The position numbers were made by a program, and so were the translations under genes. From Phytoseiulus persimilis (taxonomy: Eukaryota; Arthropoda; Arachnida; Mesostigmata; Phytoseiidae), in assembly GCA_037576195.1 (NCBI GenBank), contig CM075102.1:23494745-23558744 (forward strand): DNA of 64,000 bases, written 5' to 3'. Below the pieces are notes generated by a model. The model did no database searches. It had not been told where the DNA came from and saw only the letters and a list, made by a program, of their open reading frames with translations. The stretch's first letter is position 1. Each line of letters begins with the position of its first letter. Below, one piece after another: positions 1-16,213 of the stretch.

Positions 1-372
1 ACCGGCCCAGAGAGGAGCAGGCGATAACTCTCGAAACAATTCTATCGCAACGGCTCCTCACAGAATTTCAGCAACACACATACAGCCGACCGACCTATTC
101 ACTCTTCCACCCACCCACGGAAAATGCGACCCAAGGGAGGCGACGGTACCAGATAGACGAGGCGTGACACAGGATGCGGATCGAGCTGAATCCGAGCTCC
201 ATTGCCTCAGACTGAATGAATGAAAACTCGAAACAACGGAGCTTGACGTCCGGCGAAGCTGAGGACTCGGTACCCTCGATATTCGTTCGTCCAAGTTGCT
301 CCTGGAGCTCGTTCGCTCTTTCCTCCGCGCGATCAAGACATCCGATTCTCACAGAGACTTTCTAATTTGCAG
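1..372 (+). other. 3' part of TubB-1 intron 1
   Basis: No MREIV-type first exon can be found here. The stretch ends in a good acceptor (pyrimidine-containing tract ending ttgcag at 367-372) directly before the FWEVIS codons. It is therefore read as the right part of intron 1, which separates the 19-codon first exon from exon 2. Copy 2 has an intron at exactly this point (9657-9934). Confidence 0.8.
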
Positions 373-2878
<2,506 letters not shown>

Positions 2879-5564
2879 TACCAGAGTGCTTGAGGGACGA
2901 GATCTTCAAGATGGATGAGAACTCTATTTTAATACAGATGGAATATTTATCAAAACCGATGTGCCTCCTCTCTATCAATCATACGGACCATTTCCGAAAA
3001 TGTAATAGATGCTGCTTGAGAATGCAGAGAAAAGCTTCTATGTCCGTGGACCCGGAGCGCATGACCGACAATGGGAGACAGAAAACATGTGGCCGTGAGT
3101 TTTCCGCACTTGAACCCTAGAAACATAAGGTGCGAAACATCGGATTCGAGCTCGACGGGATTCATGCAACCACGAATCATAAATTTAGCGTGACTCCTTA
3201 AGTCGTGAAGTCCCCCGAACACCCGAAAGAATGAACTCTGTATATTTTCCTCGGAGTCCAGCGAGACCGCTGGGTTTCAGTCCCGGGGCTGCGTCACCTG
3301 GTTCTGCATTGGAGCCCGGACGAACTAGCGGGACTGTCGAAGTGCTCTCGAATCGCGTGAATTTCTCTCAACCACATGTTGCTGAACTCAGCTCCCCTCT
3401 TGCGAGTCTCTTCAAAGCCCAAGGACTGGGCACCAGAAGTTCATATATTGGCCCTCGTTGCCAGAGGCCTTTGAGATCTCATCCGATATGTGGCCGGATG
3501 GGATGGGCGCCATAGGGACAAATCTTGCAGTGAGTGCGTGAGCTGTTGGAGTTGAACCTTGCTCTCTGGCGGGGTGGGTGTGACGTCAAAAGGAATCTGC
3601 ACTTGTGATGCGAGAACGATCGACGGGTGAACGATGAACGAAACGCCTGGGCCGTCGCCGGAACTCGCGAACACCGTTCAGGTCGAGTCCTCGTGAATTG
3701 TCACATGATGATTTGACGATAGCAGAATGACGACCGGGGCATTCCTCGGAACGTCGCCTTTGGAAAGAAGATTCGAAGTGAGCTCACGATCGCGGCAGCT
3801 CGTCATCATCAGGGACATGACGCTCGAGAAGAGACCGCGAGGATGAATGCTTCGGATTGTAGCCTCGCTCTGAGGTGTCCTGATAGAGATATAATGACAG
3901 AGGCCGGCTCCTCAGGATTATGCTGAGAATAGCCGTACCCTGATCGATAACCTGACGAGCTGTCGTCGCTCTTGATAATGGCACCGGGGACGCGTGGCGC
4001 ACACGGCGTGACGGCGATTCGGGACAAGAGTTCGACGAGCAAGCCGAGTTCAAACACCGAGGTAACTTTAAACTGCTCCGCGGAGATCCGTGGGTGTCTG
4101 ACAGTCATCCAGCGCGGGGAGCGAGGAAATCGAAAGCGGATCCTCATGGTCTCACTGGCGATTCGACTGACTTGTAGCAAGAGTTCATGCCACGCCGGTG
4201 TCCCGAACGAGGTGGGTGAGTCGCGATCGGCGACGTAGAAAACATGCGACGTTGCTTATTTCCACGCTAATCGAGCGTTGGTCCTGCGAGGTCCGCAGAA
4301 TATCCGGCTCAACGAGGAAGATCGTCGTGGAAAATTGGCGTGAGTTCTGGGTTTCGAGTTCTTCTTCGGGAGTCTCGACCTCATATGGTCTCATTACGAA
4401 GGGATAGAAGAATGAGTGGTTGAGGAATTATCGGCTGAAACGGACCGTCTCAACTTGGTATAGTGAGCCGCAAAGTCCATCGGTTGATGGTGACCTCCGG
4501 GAAGATCGAGAGAATTTCAGTCAAAATTGTCATATCCGCCGGTATGAGCCAGTTGCACTGGGCGCGAGTTGGGAGACGTTGTCAATGTTTGTTGGACAAC
4601 TCAAACACCATGCATAGCGAAGGATGATCAGTCAGCAAACCCACCTTGCAGGCGAACACAACACGGCAACAAGCGAATACTAGAAAACAACTTTCGCTCG
4701 GAGCGATTCCACCCGATGCGCAGCGGAACCGATGTTTCTCATCATTACTCTCATTTCCCTCTTTGATCTCCAGTTAAGACTTTTCCGGATTCCATCTCAA
4801 GGCTCGGCTCCGGGTCACAAACGCCGGCGGACTCCGTCCCAGCAGCTTTGGATTTGAAACCTCAAGTCAACTTTAGGCTGTGGACAGTGCGACTGAGATA
4901 GAATGTGCCGCATCGAACACAGACTCCGAAGTTCCGTAATAAGATTAGTTCCATGAAATCGGCGATTGCACTTACGCAAGCTAAGCGGTGACGTTGCCTC
5001 GATGCCTCCAATCAAGAGATGAGAGTTTGAGTGAGAGGCAAGGTAGGAGAGCGAGGGAGAGAGATGGAGAGAGAGAGGGCACGGATACTCTGGGTGTGGT
5101 TTTTGACACCCGCGGATTTGGGTCGTTAGGGTGTATCGAAATGCTACACTGTTATGTGAGCGCCATGAGATGTGGATTTTCTCAAATCGATCTTCTCGAT
5201 GCGATTCAATTCAAGGTTGCTGTCAATGGCGTGGCGAGTGAGCGCGGACCTTCGCTTGAGCGACATTATCCGATGGCAATTATCTGATTGGGCGCCAATT
5301 GGATACTGAATGACTTGCTGGCTGCCTGGCCCTCGGTCAGTATTGATGGGAGCGAGGTTAAGCGCGGGAAGAGCGGCGCCGAAGAGCGGTGATAGTGGGA
5401 TTGGAGGGAAACAAAGGGGATGTACAGTCGAAATGCTCGGAAAGAGCTGAATGAAGGAGACCGAAGGAGCGGCCTGGAGAATCGAGGAGAGCGGCCCGAT
5501 TGGGGAGTCGGGCGTTAAGCGGTGATCACAACGGTTTCAGTGGTTCTCCCTCAATGGCGTCGCG
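2879..5564. other. TubB-1 3' UTR and spacer without a supported gene
   Basis: The TubB-1 3' UTR starts at 2879. I see no canonical AATAAA in the first 300 nt, only weak variants (aataca near 2930, cataaa near 3178), so the poly(A) site is not placed. The rest has only short overlapping ORFs in all frames. The stretch 5031-5086 is GA-rich simple sequence. Confidence 0.5.
5031..5086. repeat. GA-rich simple sequence
   Basis: Impure (GA)n / GAGAG stretch. Such runs can bind GAGA-type factors in arthropods, but nothing here shows a promoter. Confidence 0.7.
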
Positions 5565-6059
5565 CTAACAGGCCTGCGGCAAGCTACGAAATAGGGATTC
5601 GTCTATTGGAAGTGGAGACTTTTGCTCGGGCCTATATTTAATTTCCTCTTTGAGTAAATACCGTTGCGGACAGGCGGCGACGACCTCAGACGCATCGGCT
5701 TTGCAACGGGACCTAAGCTGGTTTCCAATCTCGCCGATATTTGCTAGCGCTCCGGAAATTTTTGCTTGCCTGTGCATCACGGATTCTCGAATGTACCTGT
5801 GTGCGGCATTCTGGATTCCGTCGACGTCCGCCATGCTAGAGGTTCTCGTGATCGGAAGGACATTCGTTCTTCTCAACGAGGGGGGCGTCGCGTGGCTACT
5901 CACACGTCCGGAACCCACAGTAGTCTCCATTTCTTGGAGCAAGGAGAGAATTTCGTCGTCGAAACAAAGTGGCCGAGGATCTTGTGACCACAAACACGAG
6001 TGAGCCAACTCTTCGCGACGATCGGTGGTGGCTGAAATCCCGTGAGCCTGTCGGCTCAT
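5565..6059 (-). CDS. Unrecognised 164-aa ORF between the two tubulins
   Basis: A minus-strand ORF with ATG at 6059-6057 and TAG at 5567-5565. I do not recognise the family. Coding character is suggested by about 60% purine first codon positions in the second half and a balanced amino-acid mix. The N-terminal 45 residues are polar, followed by an acidic/leucine segment (DDEILSLLQEMETT, about residues 35-48) and a Ser/Arg linker. A 95-residue C-terminal part rich in Ala, Ile and charged residues contains ISGALANIGEIGNQL, likely helical. There is no signal peptide or membrane segment. It is on the same strand as TubB-2, about 1.2 kb beyond its stop. It could be a single-exon gene, the last exon of a larger gene or a chance ORF; overlapping plus-strand frames (5650-6003) look like its shadow. 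Confidence 0.42.
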   Translation of the reverse strand: MSRQAHGISATTDRREELAHSCLWSQDPRPLCFDDEILSLLQEMETTVGSGRVSSHATPPSLRRTNVLPITRTSSMADVDGIQNAAHRYIRESVMHRQAKISGALANIGEIGNQLRSRCKADASEVVAACPQRYLLKEEIKYRPEQKSPLPIDESLFRSLPQAC

Positions 6060-6943
6060 CTAAACTTAACGACGCGACAGGAGGGGAAACATTTGATGAG
6101 TGGTGCGTAAGATACGGGCAAACGTCGACCGCGACAGGTTACAAGGTCTTCCGACTATGTTTGCGCCTCTGACGCGGTGAGCTGACCCGTTGTGCGTTGC
6201 CCGCAGAGTCCTACTTTGTATTCATGACAACGCAGAACCTGAACGAGTCGAACTGCCATACTTTCCCTACCTGCCAGCCTGTCGCTCTTTCGGCGGGTTA
6301 GCTGACAACCGAATCCCGTGGTGCTTCGTGAAGTGTTGTCATAGTCCCCTGCATTCACCGTCTAATGGTTCCTTCTCCTCCACCGGTTCGAGATCGAAAC
6401 GGACCGGCTTGGCGTTGATCGAAACGCCGAGAAGAACCGGCCGTCCAGAACAGCAAGGCCGAACAGTCTCCCCTGATTCATCTACGTGAGACGAAGCTGC
6501 CCCTTGATACGCTGAAACCACGAGTTTTTTTCGAGCAAGCTCTGAACATCAAGATGAATATGCACGACTCGACCGAGCAGTTTGTTTCTTATCCCACACT
6601 CCTCTGACCGTGTAACATTACCTGGAATTCCAAGGGATGAGGCACGCGGGCGCCCGGTGTCCAGAAATGCATCGCCATGTTTGGATCTCGGTGTTATTTT
6701 CTAAATGAGCTCCACACTCCAGCTGAATTTTTTATTCTTCTTGGTCGGGCGTGAATTTTTTTTTCCCTACGGCTCTTCTATATTTTCCTTTTCTTCGCAC
6801 TCGCAGTTCCTCCTGTGAATCATGGGCTCGCTGTGGGCTGCTGCTCCGAGAGAAAAATTGTCGCACACATCAGGTGCTCCTTATTTCTTCATATTTTACA
6901 GAGTTCGACACGATGACAAATCAAGAATGTTTTCGGAGAGCAA

Positions 6944-6995
6944 TCAGTGCTCTTCGTTTTCCTCTTCCTCCTCGGAAGTTTGAGGCCTCTCATTT
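6944..6995 (-). pseudogene. Degenerate extra copy of the last about 15 TubB-2 codons
   Basis: Read on the minus strand, this piece encodes an acidic tail with about five consecutive Glu followed by NEEH and TGA. It aligns with the genuine tail ending EEDEEH and TGA at 7288. It lacks the upstream part of the exon and any obvious acceptor, so it is best seen as a leftover of the tandem duplication. Use as an alternative terminal exon cannot be excluded without transcripts. Confidence 0.7.
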
Positions 6996-7220
6996 CGCCA
7001 TGTTTGTCTGCGGTGCTATTCTCCAAATGAATCCCACACTACAGCTGAATTTTCCACTCGTCTGGGCCGTGCGTGGATTGATTATTTTTCCTATGGCTCT
7101 TCTATATTTTCCCGTTGTCATTTTTCCTTTTCTCGCACTCGCAGTCCTTCTGTAAATCATGGGCTCTCCCCTTTGTGAGCTGCTCCTCAGAAAAAACAAT
7201 GTCCCATACATCAGGTTCAT

Positions 7221-7226
7221 TTTATT
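7221..7226 (-). terminator. AATAAA poly(A) signal of TubB-2
   Basis: Minus-strand AATAAA (ttttatttc on the plus strand), 62 nt past the TubB-2 stop codon. This is a normal distance for a short tubulin 3' UTR. Confidence 0.75.
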
Positions 7227-7287
7227 TCTCCATATTTTACAGCGGTTTTCGTTTCGATAACAAATCAAAAATGCTCCCGGAGAGCAA

Positions 7288-9991
<2,704 letters not shown>

Positions 9992-10250
9992 GTTGTTCCT
10001 TGGAATCCCAAAGCGAAATGTCTCTCGTTTGCCACCACAGCAGCTCACTCTACGAGGCAACTTCGAAAGAGACCAACAGAGGGCGCTTCCTAGAGGATGA
10101 GTGTCAGTCAGTCATCGGTCGGTCCGTGCGGTCGGCCTCCTTGCTTTCTGTCCGTCAGCGCGTGTTAGTGACTGTCGTGGCTGTTGTGGTGGTTTCTGTC
10201 GTAGACGTTGCCGTTCGCGGTTCTGGCAATCGTAACAGTGGCGGTGCCAA
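9992..10250 (-). promoter_or_regulatory. 5' flank of TubB-2 (5' UTR and promoter region, not resolved)
   Basis: Immediately upstream of the TubB-2 ATG. No TATA box is evident at a suitable distance. The region 10,105-10,210 is rich in degenerate period-4 repeats of the gtcgg/gtcag type. The transcription start cannot be placed by eye. Confidence 0.35.
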
Positions 10251-10605
10251 AGCGCCTCGTCAGCTCTCCATGTGGGACGGTCGCTGCGACACTCGCCTCG
10301 GGTACGAAGAGAGCTACTGATAATGATCCGTGGTCTAAGAAGGAACGGACTGGGAACTTTGCATTCGTTGTTTACAAAAGCGGCCGTTGTAGACACGAGA
10401 GCCAAGTATGGAAACATCCGTCTCTGGATGCGGGCTGATCAAACGTATACTCAGCCATGCTTGCATTGCCGATGATGTTTACAGCTGTAATAAACCTCAA
10501 CATCGAGCGTGGAACTTTATCTTGGCCTCCTATAAGGACGGAACCATTTGAACGTTTCCGACCAGGGAGTGGGCGGTTGTGATGAATATCAACCATTACA
10601 GGTAG

Positions 10606-10920
10606 GCACTCCTCATTCCGGCATCTCTGAAGCCGGTAGGGAGTGCGCTGCAGGAAATCAATCATCGTTCAATGAGACGATACTTCCGTCGAGGAACGAG
10701 AAGAGTGAGGGATTTTGTCGCCGAAATCGGCAGCCGAGCACGCTCTCATCTGGATTCAGAGCTCCGCAATGCATTCAACCAGTTGAGTTCCTCTCAATCA
10801 ATCAATGTTCAAGAAGCCGCGATCCGAGTCGAGTCAGTGAGTTCCTCATCCAGTATTCCTCCGGACAAGCTACCTCGCCCTCACTTCGACCCGAGATGTT
10901 TCATTCAGGAGTATGAGTGA
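10606..10920 (+). CDS. Candidate unrecognised exon, plus strand
   Basis: A frame open from about 10,606, with the first in-frame ATG at 10,672 and a TGA at 10,918-10,920. It would give 82 aa from the ATG: an Arg-rich start (RRYFRRGTRRVRDF), a polar Ser/Gln middle and a Ser-rich linker. Two GTGAGT/GTGAGA donors occur inside it (about 10,840 and 10,917), so it could be an internal exon. It would be head-to-head with TubB-2, about 0.6 kb away. No domain is recognised, and an overlapping minus frame (next entry) looks equally coding, so this is weak. Confidence 0.22.
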   Translation, partial: ALLIPASLKPVGSALQEINHRSMRRYFRRGTRRVRDFVAEIGSRARSHLDSELRNAFNQLSSSQSINVQEAAIRVESVSSSSSIPPDKLPRPHFDPRCFIQEYE

Positions 10921-10922
10921 GA

Positions 10923-11327
10923 TCAATTCCTCGATTTCCTTTGAGGTTGAAGACGATACTTATCGGGGTGTTCAAGCCATCGAATGCGCCTTAGTCTCAC
11001 GAATATTCTCTGAAGAGCTTTCCAGAACATCCTGACGAATATTTGTTGTTGATTTGGAGTTCCGGTTGCAGCTGGCTCGCTGGAGCCTCGTATAACGCAC
11101 CATCCGTGCAAATAAAGCATTCGTATGGTGTTCGTCGTCCCATCTGAAAGGTTCGTCAGCCCCACGACTTGGGGGTAATTCTCGTGTGTCCAGACACCCT
11201 CATCATCGAGTTGGGTGCCGAAGCCGAACGCCCAGTCTCGGACATCATATTTCTTTTGATATCGCTTAGTTATTTTTTGATAAAGCTTAGTTGTTCCTAC
11301 AATTCTTCGAGCTCATCAAAGGAAGTC
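10923..11327 (-). CDS. Candidate unrecognised coding exon, minus strand
   Basis: A minus-strand frame open for about 135 codons with no start codon at its beginning, so it would be an internal or last exon (TGA at 10,925-10,923). Its first 80 codons have about 60% purine first positions. Visible stretches are RDWAFGFGTQLDDEGVWTHE and, later, a basic C-terminal end (QPQRKSRN). A possible acceptor ends in ttgatgag just upstream. I do not recognise a family. It lies upstream of TubB-2 on the same strand, but no splice to the tubulin is implied. Confidence 0.3.
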
Positions 11328-12601
11328 AGTCATGCCATAAGTTGGGACCTGTCCTCGTGATATGGAAAGAGCTCCGGCTCAGGTCGGATGGCTTGTTCTC
11401 TATAAATAGTGTTTGACCTTTCCCCTTATTAAGCCCTCGAGTTCAAAAATAGCGCCACCTTCGAGAAATAGAGCTCCCGAGCGCGGCTCGAATTCACCCA
11501 TTTGGGAACGATCCGGTCTGGGAGGGTGGATTCCCGAGAGCCACGAGATTTGCTGTGGGAGCGATATCGCCAATGAATACGTGAATCGGCGCACGACTGG
11601 GAGACCTCCATGCTAAGGATGAAACTCGCTCGGAAACTTCCTTTTCCCGCCGTCTTCAAATCCTCCAATCTCTCGGGAGTACTCTGACCCGGCTTTTCCC
11701 ACATCTTTGTGTTTGTCGCTCGGCCCAGGACTGATCCGGAGTTTAGATGGTTGGGTTGAAATCTTGATTTAGCCGCCTCTTCTTCCCAGAATCTTCTTTC
11801 TTCAGCTCGCAATTAATTCTCGTCTGCTTCAACATCCGGCAATATCACAATCCTATCATTCTTCACTTCCGCGTTCTCGATTACTCATCGAGCTGATAAC
11901 ATTGTGCCGCAGAATAACGGCAAGATGTGGTCAGGAAGTTCAACAGACATCTCCGAAAGGAAGCGTGAACTTCAATGACAGATAGCGGGGAAATTCGAAC
12001 GCAGAGGAAGAATTACTCCAAAACCCCTCTCGAAGAAACGAATGCCCATTCCATTCCGACTGATTGAGTCGGAAAAACGTGGAAGCTTTGTGAAATCGTC
12101 TATTCGAGCGAAATCAAGTGCGAAGATTCCTCCCTATGACCTTGAAGATTGAATTCCCTCGGGGGGTGCCGCGATTCACGGCAGAACCGATGTCTCATAG
12201 CGTATCATCAGTGCGTGACATCCACTGCGGAAGCGATTGGATCATCGCTGATGTAAAAGAAACACGATTCGCAGCTAATTTCTGATATCACGCAATGTGG
12301 AGCCAGTTGTCTTGAGTGTCCCTCTTCCCTCCTTCAAGTGCGCCAAAGCCAGGGAAGGCGCAGTCTTCCTGTTCCAGAGTTCGTAGTGTATGCACGTAAT
12401 GACTGGAGCTCCTATCTCCTCCGAGTTGCCATAAATTACAGGGCTGAAGAGCCCGAAAGCAGGTGTATGGCTTGGAATCTCTTCGTCCGAAGGGACTCTC
12501 GGAATGCAAGAGGAACGGAAAAAACACAGCCGAAATGGACAGTTCCACCGTTGGCATCAGTTGAGATTCTGAATCCATTCAAACTCGTCGAAACATTCGA
12601 G

Positions 12602-13098
12602 CTCTGAGGAAATCGGTGACACTTCGAGAAACCCATGGGAACTGGAGACTTCTTGGGCGAATGACCTTCCCATGTGGGATCAACATCTTGAAATCCAGGA
12701 CGTCCATTTCACCGCTTCTCGTATATGGGACGGCTTGAGAAATTTTCCTCTCGGTACATCAAAAATCGGTAATCTCAATCGGAGAGCTGATTCTGTGGTG
12801 AGCATCTTGAAAGAGCAGCCCGCCGGAGGAGTATGCCCGCTGGAATATGAAATTTGATATCTCCTGCAGGAATCACCTGACCGCGGTTCTCAGACCTTCT
12901 GGAAGAGGCTCGATGGAAAGACTGTGCAAAATCCGGCAAATTCATCGAAGAGCTGAGAAGCAACGAAAAAAACGGCGGCCGGCGGAGTCACCCGGTCAGA
13001 GTCATCTTCTTTCTCCGTCGATTTTGGTCATAATTTCGATCATTTTCACGTCTCGGAACCTGATCCTAGAAACAGAAGCCTCGTCGAACCAGATGCTT
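12602..13098 (+). other. Plus-strand frame with coding character, interrupted by TGA codons
   Basis: One frame (the one containing ATG 12,672) reads through DLPMWDQHLEIQDVHFTASR and later DFGHNFDHFHVSEPDPRN, with TGA codons near 12,856 and 12,955. The segment 12,832-12,870 has the look of a 39-nt GT-AG intron (gtatgc...ctcctgcag) that would remove the first stop in frame. It could be one or more exons, a decayed gene or chance. No family is recognised. Confidence 0.22.
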
Positions 13099-13677
13099 GG
13101 TTGAGTCTTCTTTGTTTGTTTGTAAATTATAAACAAAACATGTTTCTCCAAAAACGTGGATGATGGCTGAACTATGCTCGTTCTGACACCAGTTTCCCTT
13201 TTTGAGTGATCGAAGTCAATACGGAAAACTCGAGGGACGAATCTAACCTCTGATAAAACTCGAGGTTGTAGAACATTGAGCGGCGAGCGTCGACATTACT
13301 TTCGTCTGCACATTTCGCCCCGATTGCCCACTATGCGTCGAGTCAGTTCCGCCAGAGTTCCGGGGCAGGCGAGGTCCCATGCCACATTAGTCTTAGAAGT
13401 ATATGATTCCAGGGAACTTCGACCGTGAACAACCGAGAATATGTGACGTCTCGGCGTGAATACGTTTTCCTCCGGCTTCATCCATGTTTCAGAGCGAAAA
13501 TAATGGAGCAAGTTTGCTGGGTTCTCCTCAGCCCTGACACCGATATCGGCAGGAGGATGATCTCCCCAGATTCTTGGTACCCTCATGTGAAGTCAGCCGC
13601 CTCAAACCCGCCTCAGTTCATCGGAAGAGCATAGTCTATCGCTCCGGGTCCGAGACCCCCCCCCCCCTTCCCCCCAG

Positions 13678-13937
13678 TCGCGGAACAAGCTATCTATCTC
13701 GATACAGCGACTTGCTGGCTGCAGGTCCAGTTTTCCAATAAAGACTTTCGAAGGTCAAGTCGTATCGTTTTTTCTTGCGTCAAAGTCCCTAGACACCCAG
13801 GGGCTGTTCCGGACAAACTGTCGAGATTCGATGGAGGAGCTTCTCTTGACGCATATGAAATCGACGACGACAACGATTCGGACATCGGGAGGAGCGACCG
13901 GGTGACGTTGAGAGGGCTCGAATATTTCCTCGAGTGA
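13678..13937 (+). CDS. Candidate unrecognised exon with strong splice-like borders
   Basis: An exon-like frame of 86 codons without a start codon. It is preceded by a long pyrimidine tract and cag (13,656-13,677) and either ends in TGA (13,935-13,937) or leaves through a GTGAGC donor at 13,934. About 61% of first codon positions are purines. The second half is acidic: LDAYEIDDDNDSDIG followed by RVTLRGLEYFL. The poly-C run in the acceptor is also a simple repeat, so the splice signal is not decisive. Function unknown. Confidence 0.33.
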
Positions 13938-14833
13938 GCGCCGGACACGACAAGACGATAAAAACTCGACTCAGAATCTCTCAACTCGATTTCGAATTCA
14001 TCAGCGACTCAGAGCCATTCGAAATTCGTTGCGCCATCGTCTCATTTTTAGAGGCATCGTTTTTTATATCCACATAATCATCATCACCCCCTACCATAAA
14101 TCTCAAAGGGAAGTATTCTCCGCGATTCATGACGCGGTCGCCCATTCCGCGCGTTTCGCGATACGTTGAATCGTTTGGACGAACGGTTTCGAGTGGGGGG
14201 CGGCTGCTCGGCTGCCGCATCGGAGGGTCCAAACTGCGGAAAGGCAAGCTCACACCAACAATTCTAGTCTAACGCTGTCGACGAGCCGAGGCGTACGAAG
14301 TGGAATTACCTCTTCCGAAGGGGCACTCGAGTCGCACGGCATCAGGAGTGTAACGCGCATTCAGCGGCCTTGCCACTCGACATGCAAATCCCACAGGCGC
14401 GACTACATTATCCGAAGCGAGCCCCGATGCGAATTGCGACAGAGCCGCCGAACCGGGAAGAGCCTTTCGTTTATACCGTCAGTCTGCCCCTGTTCTCCTC
14501 TTCACTCATTGTGAAGCTCGTCCGATGCCGTCGACTCCAAAAGTCAATGTTGAGCTTGTTGTACGGCGCCGGGTTCGTGACGTTCCAGGGTCAGTCGGGC
14601 ACGGCATTGCGAAATTCCGCAGATTCTCCCGTGTTTGAGCTCCGCCCTCTGACGTGACCGCATCGAGTCGGCAGCCGTTCATTTCCACGCCCTGAATTTT
14701 GATATGGATGATTCTCATTTCCGTACTTTCGACAATTATGCATTCGGATCTGCCTGATAAGTTGGAACCCGCCAAGAAGCCCATCATACGCAACGCAACA
14801 GGTCACGTTCACGACGAGTGATGATCCCAGTGG

Positions 14834-14919
14834 TATAAAACTAATCACAGAGTCCCTCGAGCTCATCTTTCGCTCTCTCGCCCTTTCCATTCTCTTCACA
14901 CTTTCGACTCTTCATTCAG
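14834..14919 (+). promoter_or_regulatory. Possible TATA promoter with short non-coding first exon
   Basis: tataaaa at 14,834-14,840 is followed about 25-30 nt later by a CT-rich leader (from about 14,863) that contains no ATG and ends in ttcattcag/gtaacg, a good donor, at 14,919. This is the pattern of a TATA promoter with a short untranslated first exon. Which coding exons it would serve is not clear. Motif-level evidence only. Confidence 0.28.
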
Positions 14920-15506
14920 GTAACGATTTCGTTTGGACCCGCATCTTGCACTCATTGCCACAATGTAACGAAATCTAGGATTTATTCGGGGATTTCACTT
15001 GGATCCGGTTGATTGTCAGATGACCTTGCATCGAACGGTTCAGTAGTGATCGTGAATGAAGACCCATGGAAGAATGGCATCCAGTTGGATCCGATGGTCA
15101 CCATTCAGGCCGGGGGCTGGGCGAGCCTTAACAAAAAACAGGCCACATCGAAGATTCGACCGAGCACGTCAGCCCTGGAAAAACGATTGCCGCCATCCGA
15201 TGAATGAGTCGTCCAAGATTGCGAGCGCTACGTTCGAGAGTGGACAGGAGTCGATTCTTAAGAATTCGATGGTTTACCTAGCTTCGTCCCGGGTTCAAAC
15301 GGATAGCAGATAGAAAGTCTTTGGAGTATTGCTCGACAGCCATTATTCTATCCCGGGCTCCTTTCTCGAGGCACCCAGCAAGCCACCAATCGGCGGGAGC
15401 CGATTTTTCCTACCGAGCTGGAGCTCAATGTCGTCTCCGCGGATTTATTTTTTTCCTTTTTCCATCTATCCGCGGATCTCCGTAAGAGGCTTTTCCGGCT
15501 TGTGAT

Positions 15507-16213
15507 ATGCGAGTTACCAGAGGCTCGGAAGATCTACAGCGGCTTGTGCCTCCGGCTCACGCTTCAGGGGAAAGGGGATCAGGTGAACCATCCTCGAAGC
15601 AGAACGCAAACGGTAGGCTGGCGGATCAGCGGCGGGGGTTTAGCCCGCAACATAATGCTGCTGAGATTGTTTATAAGACTATGGAGATTTCAACTGGAGG
15701 CGAGAACCGCGCTGAGGAGCCCATCCTCCTTCGGACGTCGGCGTCAGGAAGATCAGAGCTCTGATGGCACGGTTCTCGATGCGGGACACAGCTGATCTGA
15801 CAACATTCGCTGTCGAATCAATTCTTATAGGAGTCATCAGATGTTCACTTCGAGTTCGACATCGGCAGAGATTTCAGAGACTGTTTCGAGATCAGAGGTC
15901 GAGCTCTTCCCATCAACAGTGCAGTTCGGGAGGATCGATCCCCCTGAAGCTTCGGAGAACTTCAACTGATCATCTGTCTTCCCATCGCGAGCAAAACTCC
16001 CGAATTCAGGAAGAATCCGTGGCAAAACCCGTGGCTAGGGATCCTTTTCTGACTTGGCTCCATTCGAATTATGTTCAGGAGATGTTCGGGAAGAACAACT
16101 CATCTGGGAAAGCTTCTGGGAGTGCTCCGTATACCTCCGTTGTTGCTGCCGGCATCGATTTAAGAACTATCTGGCTCAAGCTCGGGGTCATTTGCATCGT
16201 GTTCGTCGTATGA
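15507..16213 (+). CDS. Candidate multi-exon gene fragment with hydrophobic C-terminus
   Basis: Three overlapping plus-strand frames with coding character follow each other: 15,507-15,764 (ATG start, 85 codons, polar); 15,841-about 15,920 (ATG start, Ser/Glu-rich); and about 16,010-16,213, ending in a hydrophobic segment (LGVICIVFVV) before TGA. A plausible acceptor (cccgaattcag) precedes the third at 16,009, and weak donors (gtcgag, gtgcag) lie near 15,900-15,920. The joined product would be a Ser-rich protein with a C-terminal membrane tail. Exon borders and strand are uncertain. Confidence 0.22.
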
